A DNA stretch of 64,000 nucleotides from an uncultured Candidatus Actinomarina sp. (GCA_902555055.1 CACDQN010000002.1:1-64000), one strand, 5' to 3'. Shown: positions 17,949 to 27,929, counted from the first letter of the stretch. Notes: a model not told the origin generated them from the letters alone. Numbers and translations are program-made.

Positions 17949-18632
17949 ATGGAAGCAAATTTAAAAGCAACAGTAAGAGAAAGCATAGGCTCTGGAGAAT
18001 CGAGGCGTCTCAGGAATGATGGCTTACTTCCAGCAGTAGTTTATGGTCTTGGCATGGAGCCAGTTTCTATAGCTGTGAGTGCACGTGAATTTACCAATGC
18101 TCTTAAAACTGAAGCTGGATCTAACGTAATTTTAAATTTAGAAATTGGAAAAAAGAAATACACAACACTTGCAAGAGAGATTCAAAGACATCCATATAAA
18201 AATGAATTTTTACACATTGATTTAATTCAAATTGACTTAACACAAAAAGTAGAGGCTAATGTCCAAATTAACTTCCTTGGGACTCCTGTAGGAGTAAAAG
18301 ATGAAGGCGGACTAGTTCAGACTATTAATTCTACAATTACTGTTTCGACACTACCTTCTTCGATTCCTTCATCTCTTGATTTAGATATCTCTGAACTTAA
18401 TGTTGGTGAAAATGCCACTGTTTTAGATGTTAAACTTCCAGAAGGGGTTGAATTAGCATCTGAAGATGATGATTCAATCTTGGTAACGATTACACTACCT
18501 AGAGCTGCGGTAGAAGAAGAAGAAGAGATAGAAGGTCTCGAAGGTGAAGAGCTTGAAGGAGAAGAAGGAGCCGAAGGTGAGTCTTCTGAAGAAAATGCTG
18601 GGGAAGAGTCCTCAGATGAATCTGGAGAATAG
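17949..18632 (+). CDS. rplY: 50S ribosomal protein L25/Ctc
   Basis: Binds 5S rRNA in the large subunit. 227 residues: L25 domain at about 1-95 (RESIGSGESRRLRNDGLLPAV), the TL5/Ctc C-terminal beta domain at about 96-185, then a strongly acidic Glu/Gly/Ser tail of about 40 residues. The long Ctc form is common in actinobacteria. It overlaps pth by 17 bases, the common rplY-pth pairing. Confidence 0.95.
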   Translation: MEANLKATVRESIGSGESRRLRNDGLLPAVVYGLGMEPVSIAVSAREFTNALKTEAGSNVILNLEIGKKKYTTLAREIQRHPYKNEFLHIDLIQIDLTQKVEANVQINFLGTPVGVKDEGGLVQTINSTITVSTLPSSIPSSLDLDISELNVGENATVLDVKLPEGVELASEDDDSILVTITLPRAAVEEEEEIEGLEGEELEGEEGAEGESSEENAGEESSDESGE

Positions 18633-19215
18633 TAAAACTCTTTTAGTTGGTCTTTGGAACCCCCACTCAAAATATTCAAAGACTAGGCATAATATTGGTG
18701 CAGACATCCTTGAACGACTTATTGTTCAAAATTCATTAGAAATTAAGCTAGATAAGTCTGGAATGTATAAATCTGGAACTTTAATAATTGAAGAAAATAG
18801 AGTTGATCTACTTATGCCTATGGTTTCAATGAATAAATCTGGTGAAGCAGTAAAAGCGTATTTAAAATATAAAGAGGTTTCGCCTGAAAACATTCTGGTA
18901 ATTCATGATGACATTGATTTAGCATTTGGCAGACTGAGGCTTAAGAAGGGAAGTTCCCATGGGGGTCATAATGGTATTAAGTCAATCAACTCTCATCTTG
19001 GTACTATTGAATATTTTAGATTAAAAGTTGGTGTTGGAAGACCGCCAAAAGATATAGACCCCGCAGCTTTTGTACTTTCAAAGTTTTATAATAATGAGAC
19101 AGAAGAAGTAGATTTCTTAATTGAAGATTCTGCTGATATTCTGAAAACTTTTGTAATTGATAAAGAAGCAGCTATAAAAGAAGCTTCCGAGAGACGAATA
19201 ATTGATGTGGTTTAA
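18616..19215 (+). CDS. pth: Peptidyl-tRNA hydrolase
   Basis: Releases peptides from stalled peptidyl-tRNA. 199 residues from ATG 18616. A longer frame opens upstream inside rplY but the family begins near MNLENSKTLLVGLWN. TRHNIGADILERL contains the catalytic His. MVSMNKSGEAV carries the conserved Asn, and IHDDIDLAFGRLRLKKG the catalytic Asp, followed by SHGGHNGIKSI. Starts inside the rplY end, so the two are translationally coupled. Confidence 0.95.
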   Translation: MNLENSKTLLVGLWNPHSKYSKTRHNIGADILERLIVQNSLEIKLDKSGMYKSGTLIIEENRVDLLMPMVSMNKSGEAVKAYLKYKEVSPENILVIHDDIDLAFGRLRLKKGSSHGGHNGIKSINSHLGTIEYFRLKVGVGRPPKDIDPAAFVLSKFYNNETEEVDFLIEDSADILKTFVIDKEAAIKEASERRIIDVV

Positions 19216-19757
19216 TGAAGCAATATATACCTGATTTACTTGCGATATTTAGAATTATTTCTGCGCCTGTAATTTTGTACCTAATTTTACTAGACGGTTC
19301 AAATGAAGGCTTGATGTTAATTCCAGCAATAATTGCATTTATTGCTGCATGGACAGATTTTTTTGATGGAAGATTAGCAAGAAAATGGAATGTCACTTCT
19401 AAAACAGGTGCTTTTCTTGATACAATTGCAGACAAAATATTTATAACCTTTATTTTTATTGGCTTTACTTATATAGATAGAGTAAGTATTTGGATAACAA
19501 CTTTGTTAATTGTTAGGGAGTTTATTATCACAGGTCTAAGAGGTCTAGCTGGAAATGAAGGTATTATGATTCCGCCAAGTAAATTTGGTAAAGCTAAAGC
19601 AAGCCTTCAGTTTTGGGCTGTAGGGTTTGTAATGATGGATTTTTCATTTAGTATCCTAAGTTTTGATATTGCTGACTTAATTGTCCTACACGCATTAATT
19701 TTTTCTTATATTTCTGGTTATCAATATATTTCAGGTTATATCCAAAAAACTAAATGA
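19215..19757 (+). CDS. pgsA: CDP-alcohol phosphatidyltransferase, probable PgsA
   Basis: Probable phosphatidylglycerophosphate synthase of membrane lipid synthesis, 180 residues with about four to six membrane spans. The family signature is complete: DFFDGRLARKWNVTSKTG then AFLDTIADK (D-x2-DGxxAR-G-x3-D-x3-D). The start overlaps the pth stop (TAATG). Length and context fit PgsA, but phosphatidylinositol-phosphate synthase is a possible alternative in actinobacteria. Confidence 0.87.
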   Translation: MKQYIPDLLAIFRIISAPVILYLILLDGSNEGLMLIPAIIAFIAAWTDFFDGRLARKWNVTSKTGAFLDTIADKIFITFIFIGFTYIDRVSIWITTLLIVREFIITGLRGLAGNEGIMIPPSKFGKAKASLQFWAVGFVMMDFSFSILSFDIADLIVLHALIFSYISGYQYISGYIQKTK

Positions 19758-20749
19758 ATTATCAAAATATATTCATAACAGGCTCAACAGGAGTTGTAGG
19801 TAAGCCACTATTAAAAAAAATAGTTGAAAATGGCCACAATGTTTATGCTTTAAGTAGATCGGATCTTCATAATGAGTTCTTTAAAAATTTAAATATAAAA
19901 AAAATCGAAGGAAATATTCTCTCTGATAGCCTTCAGGAAAAATTATCTGATAAAAATATAAATGCGATATTTCATGTTGCAGGAGTAAATCAAATGTGCT
20001 CAAAAAATCCGGAGCATATGTTTAATGCAAATATTAAAGGCACAAAAAATATGTTAAATCTAGGCAACCAGTTAGGTATTCAAAAATTTATCTATACATC
20101 TTCTGCAGTTACCTTAGGCGAGAAACTTGGAACAGAGGGAAATGAAGATTCAAAACACCGGGGTTATTTTTTAAGTAAGTATGAAGAATCTAAATTTTTA
20201 GCTGAAGAAGAAGCATTTCAGTTAAAAAAAGAATTTGATTTTGTATCTGTTAATCCCTCTTCAGTACAGGGACCAGGAAGAGTATCAGGAACAGCTAAAT
20301 TACTTATTTCAACTCTTAGTAAAAAATATCCTCCATTAATTAAAAACCACCTCTCAGTTGTTGATATTGATGACTGCACTAATGGCCATTACAATGCTTT
20401 AGCTTATGGTAAAAATAACGAAAGATATGTCTTAAACAGTTTCCGAAGCACAAGTGAAGAATTGATAAAAGTATTAAAAAATTTATCTAATTGGAATGGC
20501 AATCCTATTTACGTTCCTAAATTAGGACTAAAGGCAATAGCTCCAATAGGAGATTTGTATAAAGTCTTTTCAAACTCAGCACCATTTTTATGTTCCGAAT
20601 CAGCAAGAGTTTTAACTCATGGCCACCAATATAATGGCTCAAAAGCCCAAGACGAGTTAAATATTTCCTACACAAATCTTGAAGAATTTATTAAAAAAAC
20701 AGTCAACTGGTTAATTGATAATCAACATATTCATTTATCTAAAATCTAG
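19754..20749 (+). CDS. NAD-dependent epimerase/dehydratase (extended SDR)
   Basis: 331-residue Rossmann oxidoreductase of the extended SDR type. ITGSTGVVGKPLL is the nucleotide loop, IFHVAGVNQ the following strand, and a Ser with YFLSKYEESK supplies the Ser-Tyr-Lys triad. A four-base ATGA overlap with pgsA places it in the same operon. The substrate is not predictable. Nucleotide-sugar or isoprenoid/steroid-like alcohols are family possibilities. Confidence 0.85.
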   Translation: MNYQNIFITGSTGVVGKPLLKKIVENGHNVYALSRSDLHNEFFKNLNIKKIEGNILSDSLQEKLSDKNINAIFHVAGVNQMCSKNPEHMFNANIKGTKNMLNLGNQLGIQKFIYTSSAVTLGEKLGTEGNEDSKHRGYFLSKYEESKFLAEEEAFQLKKEFDFVSVNPSSVQGPGRVSGTAKLLISTLSKKYPPLIKNHLSVVDIDDCTNGHYNALAYGKNNERYVLNSFRSTSEELIKVLKNLSNWNGNPIYVPKLGLKAIAPIGDLYKVFSNSAPFLCSESARVLTHGHQYNGSKAQDELNISYTNLEEFIKKTVNWLIDNQHIHLSKI

Positions 20750-20752
20750 AAT

Positions 20753-23700
20753 ATGAATCTCGATTCAATTACTACATCAAAGGAGTCTCTTCCTATTCTT
20801 TTGGGATTGAATCAAGCATCAAAAAAAAACATTTATATTTTTCCTACAGATAAAGAGGCAAATGAATTTAAAAACAACTTTTCTAATTTAAATGAGAATA
20901 TAGAAATGTTTCCAAGTTGGGATACATTGACATATGACTCTTTTATACCTTCTTATGAAATCCAAGGAAAAAGACTTGCTGTTATTCATTCACTATTAAC
21001 TACTAAAGAGGTAAACGTTGCTACAACTATAAAGGCAGTATCTCAACGATTATTTTTTGAAAATCTTGAAGTGGTTGAGATTTCAACACATCAGGAAATT
21101 GATTTCGAAATCTTAATTGAAAATCTTATACATCTCCAATACTTAAGAAAAGATAGAGTTGAAGCAAAAGGAACTTTTGCAGTTCGAGGCGGTCAATTAG
21201 ACGTTTATCCAATCAATAGAACTCAGCCAATCAGACTAATTTTTGATGGTGATACTGTTGTAGAATTAAGAAATTTTGATCCAATCTCGCAAAGATCATC
21301 AACAGTTGAAAAATCAGCTATGGTGGTTCCTGCTACTGAGCTTTTTCAAATAAATCAATTAGATATTTTGGAAGCAGTGTCTTCAAATAAAAACAAGGAA
21401 CTAGATGAATATGAATTATTTCAGTATTGTCAAAATCTTTCGAGTAACAATTCTTTGTTTAACTTTGTTGATGAATCTTCACTTCATATTGTTGATATAG
21501 AAAGATGTAAAAGTGAGTTTGATGATGTTGTGAATGTCGAGCAAGAGACATTTAAGAATCTTCAAAAATATTTTTCCTTAAAAATATCAAATTTTAAATC
21601 TCGACACATAAATATTTTTGAAAATCTAGGCACATTTGATACAACGTTATATTCCACTAGCGATTTAGAAAATTTGCAGAACAGACCAGTTTTTCTTGAT
21701 GGAACCCACCAAGAAGATGTAATGAAAAAATTAAATAACGTAAGTAACATATATCTTGCATCAGATAATGAACAAATAATTGAAAATTTTTCTGTATTTG
21801 CAAATTTAAATATTGTTCACAATCCTTTTTCATTTTCTGCAATATTTAAAGAATTAGGTATTGCTGTAATTGATGAGTCACTCTTTTTTGCTAGAAAAAT
21901 AAAGAAATCTAAAAAGCAAGCAAAAACGCTAAGTGAAGAATCGATACTTATACCAAATACTTATATTGTGCATAGCTTTCATGGAATCGGTCTGTATGAA
22001 GGAACTGTTGTTAAAAGAATCAAAGGTGTAGAAAAAGATTATCTTTCCATAAAATTTGGCGGTTCAGACAAATTATTTGTCCCTTCAGAACAAATTAATG
22101 AGTTAGAAGTATATATCGGTGGAGAAAATCCAAAACTCTCAAGTTTAGGTGGAGCTGAATGGGAGCGAGCTAAAGAGAAAGCAAAAGAAAATGCAAAGGT
22201 AGTTGCTGATAGAGTGCTTAATTTATACAAGTTAAGAAATATTAAAAACGATTCATTAATTATTTCTGAAGACACACCATGGCAGAATGAAATTGAGAGT
22301 AATTTTGAATATATAGAAACTCCCGATCAACTTGCTGCTATAAATGACGTTAAAGCTGATTTAGAAAAAAATATTCCTATGGATAGGTTAATTTTTGGAG
22401 ACGTTGGCTATGGAAAAACAGAAGTAGCTTTAAGAGCAGCTATCAAAGTAGCTTTCTCCGGAGGGCAGGTAGCCTTACTTGCACCAACAACTATTTTGGT
22501 ACAACAGCATATTGAAACTTTTCTTGAAAGGTTAAACAATTACCCTCTCAACATTAAGCATCTCAGCAGATTTGTTAGAAAAAAAGAAATTAGTGAAATC
22601 GTACAAGGTGTCGCAGATGGATCAGTAGACATTTTAATTGGGACCCACAGAATCTTAAGTAAAGATATTGAGTTTAAAAATTTAAAATTAATAATTATTG
22701 ATGAAGAGCATAGGTTTGGTGTTGAAGATAAAGATAGGTTGCAATCACTAACATCGCAAACACACAAACTTACCCTAACAGCAACACCAATTCCCAGAAC
22801 TTTGGAACAGTCATTAATGGGTATAAGAGATACATCAAAAATTGAAACACCTCCGGAAAATAGATTAGAAACATTAACTCACGTTGGCGGTATAGATGAA
22901 TCTACTATTGCAATAGCTATTCAGAGAGAAATGTCTAGAGGTGGCCAAGTATTTTTTGTTTTAAATCGTATTGAAGAACTACAAACATGGATGAAGAAAA
23001 TACAAACAGAATTTCCAAAACTTAACCACAGAATTCTTCATGGGCAGCTTTCATCTGTGCAGATTGAAAAAACGATGCAGGATGTATGGGATAAAAAAGT
23101 AGATGTTCTTTTTGCTACAACTATTGTTGAAGCTGGTATTGATTTACCTAAAGTAAATACATTAATTACTTTAAGATCTGAATTACTTGGTATGTCACAG
23201 CTTTACCAACTTAAAGGCAGGGTTGGTAGAAGAGGTGAACAGAGTTTTGCTTATTTTTTTCATAATGAAAATTTAAGTGTTGATGCAGAATTAAGATTAG
23301 ATGCCATTAAATCGATTGGACAAACTGCTACTGGGTATTCATTGTCTATGAAAGATCTTCAACTTAGAGGATCGGGTAGTATTTTAGGAGACATACAGTC
23401 TGGTTTCATAGCAAATGTCGGCTTAAATATTTTTAATAAATATGTGATGGATTCGATAGAAGGAAAACAGCTAGAAGAGAGTGTCACTCCAGCGACACAA
23501 ATTAAACTTGAATGTTTTTGGGGGTCATCAATTCCTAAATCATATATTGAGGCAGATTCAGAACGAATAGATATTTATAAAAGACTAGAACACACAGATC
23601 ATCAAAAAGTTGATGAAATGAGAGCAGAAATTCTCGATAGATTTGGTGCCACACCTGAGGTAACAGAAAATCTTTTCTTCACAGCAAAAATAAGATCATT

Positions 23701-23908
23701 ACTCCAGAAAGAAAAAATTATTAGATGTAAAGTAAACGAATATCAAATTGAATTATTTCCAATTGACTTAACCGAAAGTATCAATTCTCAAGTTAAGGAT
23801 TTTGATAGAAAATTTTTGTTTAGAAACAAAAGATTAGTTGTAAAGTTTAAAAACTCTTTAAGTCCGGAAAAAACATACCAATTCTTAAATACTATTCTTT
23901 CAGTATGA
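20753..23908 (+). CDS. mfd: Transcription-repair coupling factor
   Basis: Removes RNA polymerase stalled at DNA lesions and recruits UvrA. 1051 residues, about 100 shorter than E. coli Mfd, mainly in the N-terminal UvrB-homology part. Motifs in order: GTFAVRGGQLDVYP, RNA-polymerase-interaction domain near YIVHSFHGIGLYEG, Walker A FGDVGYGKTEVALRA, DEEH in IIDEEHRFGVEDKD, TATPIPRTLEQSLMG, and GRVGRRGEQSFAYFF in helicase motif VI. Complements the class II photolyase in handling UV damage. Confidence 0.96.
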   Translation: MNLDSITTSKESLPILLGLNQASKKNIYIFPTDKEANEFKNNFSNLNENIEMFPSWDTLTYDSFIPSYEIQGKRLAVIHSLLTTKEVNVATTIKAVSQRLFFENLEVVEISTHQEIDFEILIENLIHLQYLRKDRVEAKGTFAVRGGQLDVYPINRTQPIRLIFDGDTVVELRNFDPISQRSSTVEKSAMVVPATELFQINQLDILEAVSSNKNKELDEYELFQYCQNLSSNNSLFNFVDESSLHIVDIERCKSEFDDVVNVEQETFKNLQKYFSLKISNFKSRHINIFENLGTFDTTLYSTSDLENLQNRPVFLDGTHQEDVMKKLNNVSNIYLASDNEQIIENFSVFANLNIVHNPFSFSAIFKELGIAVIDESLFFARKIKKSKKQAKTLSEESILIPNTYIVHSFHGIGLYEGTVVKRIKGVEKDYLSIKFGGSDKLFVPSEQINELEVYIGGENPKLSSLGGAEWERAKEKAKENAKVVADRVLNLYKLRNIKNDSLIISEDTPWQNEIESNFEYIETPDQLAAINDVKADLEKNIPMDRLIFGDVGYGKTEVALRAAIKVAFSGGQVALLAPTTILVQQHIETFLERLNNYPLNIKHLSRFVRKKEISEIVQGVADGSVDILIGTHRILSKDIEFKNLKLIIIDEEHRFGVEDKDRLQSLTSQTHKLTLTATPIPRTLEQSLMGIRDTSKIETPPENRLETLTHVGGIDESTIAIAIQREMSRGGQVFFVLNRIEELQTWMKKIQTEFPKLNHRILHGQLSSVQIEKTMQDVWDKKVDVLFATTIVEAGIDLPKVNTLITLRSELLGMSQLYQLKGRVGRRGEQSFAYFFHNENLSVDAELRLDAIKSIGQTATGYSLSMKDLQLRGSGSILGDIQSGFIANVGLNIFNKYVMDSIEGKQLEESVTPATQIKLECFWGSSIPKSYIEADSERIDIYKRLEHTDHQKVDEMRAEILDRFGATPEVTENLFFTAKIRSLLQKEKIIRCKVNEYQIELFPIDLTESINSQVKDFDRKFLFRNKRLVVKFKNSLSPEKTYQFLNTILSV

Positions 23909-24645
23909 AAGAATTTAATGAGTTAGTTGAAATAGTCAGTAGATTAAGAACTGAATGTCCTTGGGATAGAGAGCAGACCCATGAAACATTGGCTAAACAT
24001 TTAATTGAAGAAGCTTATGAGTTATTAGACGCTTTAGCTGAATTTCAAATCGACTCTAAAAACGATTCCATGCTCAAAGATGAGTTAGGAGATTTATTAT
24101 TACAAATATTATTGCATTCAAAAATAGCTGAAGACAATAATCATTTCTCAATAGTGGATGTAGTTAATAATTTACAAAATAAACTTATTGAAAGACACCC
24201 GCATGTATTTGGTGATGTAGTTCTTGAAAATGCTGAAGATGTTGAAAAACAGTGGGAGGAGATTAAGAAGACTGATGATACAAAATCTATTTTTGATGAT
24301 ATTGATCAAAAACTTCCTTCTATTACCAAGGCTTTTAAAACACAAAGAAAAGCAAAAAAAATCAACTTAGCTTATGCAAACTATGAAGAGGCATTACAAG
24401 ATTTACTTTCAGAGGTGGAAGAATTACAAAATGCTAAAGATAATGATGATAGGAAAAGTGAAATAGGTGATATTCTGTTTTCTATTGTAAATGTATGCCG
24501 ACATTTAGATGCAGATCCTGAAATTCAATTAAACCAATCGACTTCAAGATTCATACAAAGAGCTAAGTATGTTGAGAACAATTTTGATGAGGATGCTGAT
24601 ATTGAGCAACTATGGCAAGATGCGAAGAAAAGCCAATTCAAGTAA
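23905..24645 (+). CDS. mazG: Nucleoside triphosphate pyrophosphohydrolase MazG
   Basis: Hydrolyses NTPs to NMPs, house-cleaning or (p)ppGpp-related. 246 residues with two MazG helical domains: CPWDREQTHETL, EEAYELLDAL, DELGDLLLQILLHSKIAED in the first, and EVEELQNAKDNDDRKSEIG in the second. ATG overlaps the mfd stop by four bases, the common mfd-mazG pairing. Confidence 0.95.
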   Translation: MKEFNELVEIVSRLRTECPWDREQTHETLAKHLIEEAYELLDALAEFQIDSKNDSMLKDELGDLLLQILLHSKIAEDNNHFSIVDVVNNLQNKLIERHPHVFGDVVLENAEDVEKQWEEIKKTDDTKSIFDDIDQKLPSITKAFKTQRKAKKINLAYANYEEALQDLLSEVEELQNAKDNDDRKSEIGDILFSIVNVCRHLDADPEIQLNQSTSRFIQRAKYVENNFDEDADIEQLWQDAKKSQFK

Positions 24646-24685
24646 CAATGTAAGTATTTTCTGCTAGATTTTAAGTAACAGGGTT

Positions 24686-25954
24686 ATGAATAATAAAATT
24701 AAAAACGTATTTGCTAGGTATATTCTAGACTCAAGAGCTAACCCCACAGTTGAAGTAGAAATTACTTTAGAGGATGGTTCTTTGGGTAGAGCTGCAGTTC
24801 CATCAGGTGCCTCCACAGGAAAGCTCGAAGCGCATGAATTGCGAGATGAATCTAAAGAATTTAACGGTAAAGGGGTTTCTAAAGCTGTTCAAAATGTTAA
24901 CCGTGTAGTTTCTGATGCAATAATCGGTAAAGACGCAAAAGATCAAGCAGAGATTGATAAGATACTAATTGACCTAGATGGATCTGAAAATAAAAGCACC
25001 TTAGGCGCAAATGCAATTTTAGCTGTTTCTATGGCCAACTTAGTTGCACTAAGTAAATCATCAAAAAAGCATATATATGAGTTGATTCCAAATATATATG
25101 GAGAACCCTCGTTACCTGTACCGTTTATGAATATTTTAAATGGTGGTGCTCACGCTGATAACTCAGTGGATATTCAAGAATTTATGATTGTTCCACATGG
25201 CTTCTCTGATTTTAATGACGCTTTGAGATCAGGAGTTGAAGTTTATCATACATTAAAAACACGTCTGAAAGATAAAGGTTTAGCAACTAATGTTGGCGAC
25301 GAAGGAGGATTCGCACCCAATTATTCATCTTCAAAAGAAGTGTTAGATGAAATCATGCTCGCTATTGCTGAAGCAGGATATAAACCTGGTGATGAAATTT
25401 CTTTAGCGCTTGATGCAGCTGCATCCGAGTTTTATAAAAACAATATGTATCATATCGAAGGGAATCCTTTATCGAATACCGAAATGGCAGATTACTTAGT
25501 AGAGTTATCAAATTCTTATCCAATTGTTTCTATTGAAGATGGATTAGCAGAAGATGACTGGGAAGGATGGAAGTATTTAACTTCAAAAATTGGTGACACG
25601 GTTCAATTGGTAGGTGACGATCTTTTTGTAACTCAAGAAAAGATATTACAAAAAGGCATTGATGATAACTGTGCTAACTCAATTCTCATTAAAGTTAATC
25701 AAGTAGGTAGTATTTCTGAAACTATTGAAACTATGAAGCTTGCTAAAGATAATAATTATACAAGCATGGTTTCACATAGATCTGGTGAAACTGAAGATGC
25801 TTTTATCAGTCATTTAGTTGTTGGAACCTCAAGTGGCCAAATAAAAACGGGTGCTCCCGCCAGAGGTGAGAGAACTGCAAAATATAATGAACTACTTAGA
25901 ATTTCAGAACAAGTAGGTTCTACTAACTTTAATAATAAAAAATGGCAAAAATAA
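24686..25954 (+). CDS. eno: Enolase
   Basis: Interconverts 2-phosphoglycerate and phosphoenolpyruvate in glycolysis. 422 residues, normal length. GASTGKLEAHELRD, GDEGGFAPN, ALDAAASEFY, SIEDGLAEDDWEGW, VGDDLFVTQ and SHRSGETEDAF supply metal and active-site residues. First of the actinobacterial eno, FtsB-like, DUF501, Ppx/GppA series. Confidence 0.98.
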   Translation: MNNKIKNVFARYILDSRANPTVEVEITLEDGSLGRAAVPSGASTGKLEAHELRDESKEFNGKGVSKAVQNVNRVVSDAIIGKDAKDQAEIDKILIDLDGSENKSTLGANAILAVSMANLVALSKSSKKHIYELIPNIYGEPSLPVPFMNILNGGAHADNSVDIQEFMIVPHGFSDFNDALRSGVEVYHTLKTRLKDKGLATNVGDEGGFAPNYSSSKEVLDEIMLAIAEAGYKPGDEISLALDAAASEFYKNNMYHIEGNPLSNTEMADYLVELSNSYPIVSIEDGLAEDDWEGWKYLTSKIGDTVQLVGDDLFVTQEKILQKGIDDNCANSILIKVNQVGSISETIETMKLAKDNNYTSMVSHRSGETEDAFISHLVVGTSSGQIKTGAPARGERTAKYNELLRISEQVGSTNFNNKKWQK

Positions 25955-26334
25955 AAAATACTAGTAGCAATATCCTTACGCGCGTATTGCTTATTGTTTT
26001 AACAGGATCTTTTTTATTCTTCTTTTTTGAAACAATACAATCTACATATTCTTCTTATACAAATTTGCAAAAAGAAATTGAACTTAATATAGCTGAAAAA
26101 AGTGAAATTCAAAATCAAATAGCTGATTGGAATCAACAAATCTCTGATTTAGATGATCCAAAAAAACTAGAGGTTGTGCTTAGAAAAAGAGGATATGGAA
26201 AAGAGGGTGAAATATTATATATTTACGATGTTCCGGAACCTGTGACACCAATTGACGAAGTTTTAAATACTGAAAGATCAAAAACTGTATTTGAATATGT
26301 TGTTGAGTTTATTGTCGGACAAGATGGACAATAA
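25942..26334 (+). CDS. Septum formation initiator family protein (FtsB/DivIC-like)
   Basis: Bitopic cell-division protein of 130 residues: cytoplasmic N-terminus, one membrane helix at about 12-30 (LIVLTGSFLFFFFET) and an extracytoplasmic coiled coil at about 35-65, followed by a short conserved part (LEVVLRKRGYGKEGEILY). Its family links FtsQ/FtsL in the divisome. Starts 13 bases inside eno. Position directly after eno is conserved in actinobacteria and secures the call despite low sequence identity in this family. Confidence 0.88.
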   Translation: MAKIKNTSSNILTRVLLIVLTGSFLFFFFETIQSTYSSYTNLQKEIELNIAEKSEIQNQIADWNQQISDLDDPKKLEVVLRKRGYGKEGEILYIYDVPEPVTPIDEVLNTERSKTVFEYVVEFIVGQDGQ

Positions 26335-26845
26335 AGATAGCAAAATTGTCGAAATACAAATAGGCAGAAATCTTAGAAGTGATGTGAGTGTATCTTGTAA
26401 GTGTCACTTCAATTTACCAGTTTCAATTAAAGTACCTCCAAATTTAGATGACGGAACTCCGTTTCCGACCACCTATTGGCTTACCTGTCCAATGTACAAT
26501 AAAAAAATTGGAACTCTTGAGTCACATGGGATGATAAATGAATTAGATAATGAATTAATGAAAAACTTTGACCTAAAAAAAGAATGGCAATCTAGACAAG
26601 ATAGTTATAAAGATGAAAGAGATACTATTCAAGAGCCCGAAGCTAAATACAAATCTTCTGGAGGTGTAGGTGGAGCAACTGAATCCATTAAATGTTTACA
26701 TTCTCACACGGCAGATGAGCTTTCTACAGGATTAAACCCCATTGGTAAAATAGTTTTAGAATCAGTGGGATATTTTAATTGTGAACAGCCGTGTGTTGAT
26801 ATTGCTGAAATGAAAAATAATCCGGAATGGAAAATGATATGGTAA
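26324..26845 (+). CDS. DUF501 family protein
   Basis: 173-residue protein of the DUF501 family, function unknown, largely actinobacterial. Visible family marks are CKCHFNLP, FPTTYWLTCPMYNKKIG, GGVGGATESIKCLHSH and GLNPIGKIV with several conserved Cys and His that might bind metal. I choose ATG 26324 because residues upstream of MDNKDSKIVEIQIGR are unlike the family and the 11-base overlap fits the operon. Sits between the FtsB-like gene and ppx/gppA as in other actinobacteria. Confidence 0.9.
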   Translation: MDNKDSKIVEIQIGRNLRSDVSVSCKCHFNLPVSIKVPPNLDDGTPFPTTYWLTCPMYNKKIGTLESHGMINELDNELMKNFDLKKEWQSRQDSYKDERDTIQEPEAKYKSSGGVGGATESIKCLHSHTADELSTGLNPIGKIVLESVGYFNCEQPCVDIAEMKNNPEWKMIW

Positions 26846-27738
26846 AGATTGCAGCTTTGGACTTAGGTTCAAACTCGACACGATTATTGATTGCTGATAT
26901 TTCAGGAGAAAAATTTAATACTCTTGAAAGATTACATGTCGTAACCAAAATGGCAGAAGGTTTAGAGGAAAATGGTTTTATCTCTGACGAAGCAAGACAA
27001 AGAGTCATAAAGACCTTAAAAACCTTTCTTAAGAAGATTAAAAAACATGACGTAGTAGAGGTCTTTGCCGTAGGGACTGCTGCTATGCGCGATAGTAGTA
27101 ACACGGAAGAATTTATTGATGAAATTAGAAGAAAGTTAGATATTCAGGTTGAAATTATTACCGGACAGCAAGAGGGAATAATCACAAGTCTTGGTGTACA
27201 TCATTTTATTGATAATCTTCAGAATTACTTAATAGTTGATATAGGTGGGAGGAGTACAGAATTTATTTACGAAGATAATAATAAAGTGATATCACATTCG
27301 CTTGATCTTGGTGTTGTAACCTTGACAGAAAAATATTTTACTGAATTACCAACTAATAGAGACAATATTATCAAAGCTGAACAAGAAGTAATGGATAAAA
27401 TAAGCAATTTGAAAATTTCCAATGGGAAGTTATTAATTGGTGTTTCTGGCACAGCTACTTCTTTAGGTGCTATACATCTAAAGCAAGACAGGTTTGATGA
27501 AGATGCAATTCATAATATTGCAATAAGTCAACTTGATCTGATAAATATTAAAAATATAGTTCAAAAATTGAGTGAACCGGAGATAATTACAAAATTTAAT
27601 GGGGTTGATCCCAAAAGAGCAAAAACAATAACATCTGGGATTTTCATATTAGAAAATATAATGAAACGATATGAAAATTCTTCAATTATAATTTCAAAAA
27701 ACGATATTTTAGAGGGCCTAATACTAAAAAAATACTAA
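26827..27738 (+). CDS. Ppx/GppA family phosphatase
   Basis: Exopolyphosphatase or pppGpp phosphatase of the ASKHA fold, 303 residues. Phosphate motifs ALDLGSNSTRLLIADI and IVDIGGRSTEFIY, with GTAAMRD and SGTATSLGAI. This is the short two-domain form without the HD-like C-terminal extension. A second ATG four codons in (26839) is possible. Followed 11 bases later by tRNA-Leu, probably co-transcribed. Confidence 0.93.
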   Translation: MENDMVKIAALDLGSNSTRLLIADISGEKFNTLERLHVVTKMAEGLEENGFISDEARQRVIKTLKTFLKKIKKHDVVEVFAVGTAAMRDSSNTEEFIDEIRRKLDIQVEIITGQQEGIITSLGVHHFIDNLQNYLIVDIGGRSTEFIYEDNNKVISHSLDLGVVTLTEKYFTELPTNRDNIIKAEQEVMDKISNLKISNGKLLIGVSGTATSLGAIHLKQDRFDEDAIHNIAISQLDLINIKNIVQKLSEPEIITKFNGVDPKRAKTITSGIFILENIMKRYENSSIIISKNDILEGLILKKY

Positions 27739-27749
27739 ATTAGAGATTA

Positions 27750-27834
27750 GCCCGGGTGGCGGAATTGGTAGACGCGACGGACTTAAAATCCGTTATTCGA
27801 AAGGATGTGGGGGTTCGAGTCCCCCCCCCGGGCA
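27750..27834 (+). tRNA. tRNA-Leu(TAA)
   Basis: 85-base cloverleaf with a long variable arm: acceptor GCCCGGG/CCCGGGC, anticodon stem ACGGA/TCCGT with loop CTTAAAA giving TAA, variable arm TATTCGAAAGGATG, T arm GGGGGTTCGAGTCCCCC. A run of nine C (27821-27829) is accounted for by the T and acceptor stems. CCA is not encoded. Confidence 0.97.
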
Positions 27835-27929
27835 CGAAATTTAACTAAATTTTATAAATTTTTCAAGCCAATTTACAAAAAATTCAAATTCTATTAGAAA
27901 TTTATCAATTTTTTAATACACTAGAAGAA

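Noticed and set aside
18317-18679. Ser-rich frame opposite the rplY tail
   Set aside because: It is the antisense reading of GAA/GAG codons of the acidic L25 tail.
27821-27829. Run of nine C as sequencing error or switch
   Set aside because: It is fully explained by the T-arm and acceptor stem of tRNA-Leu, whose pairing is perfect.
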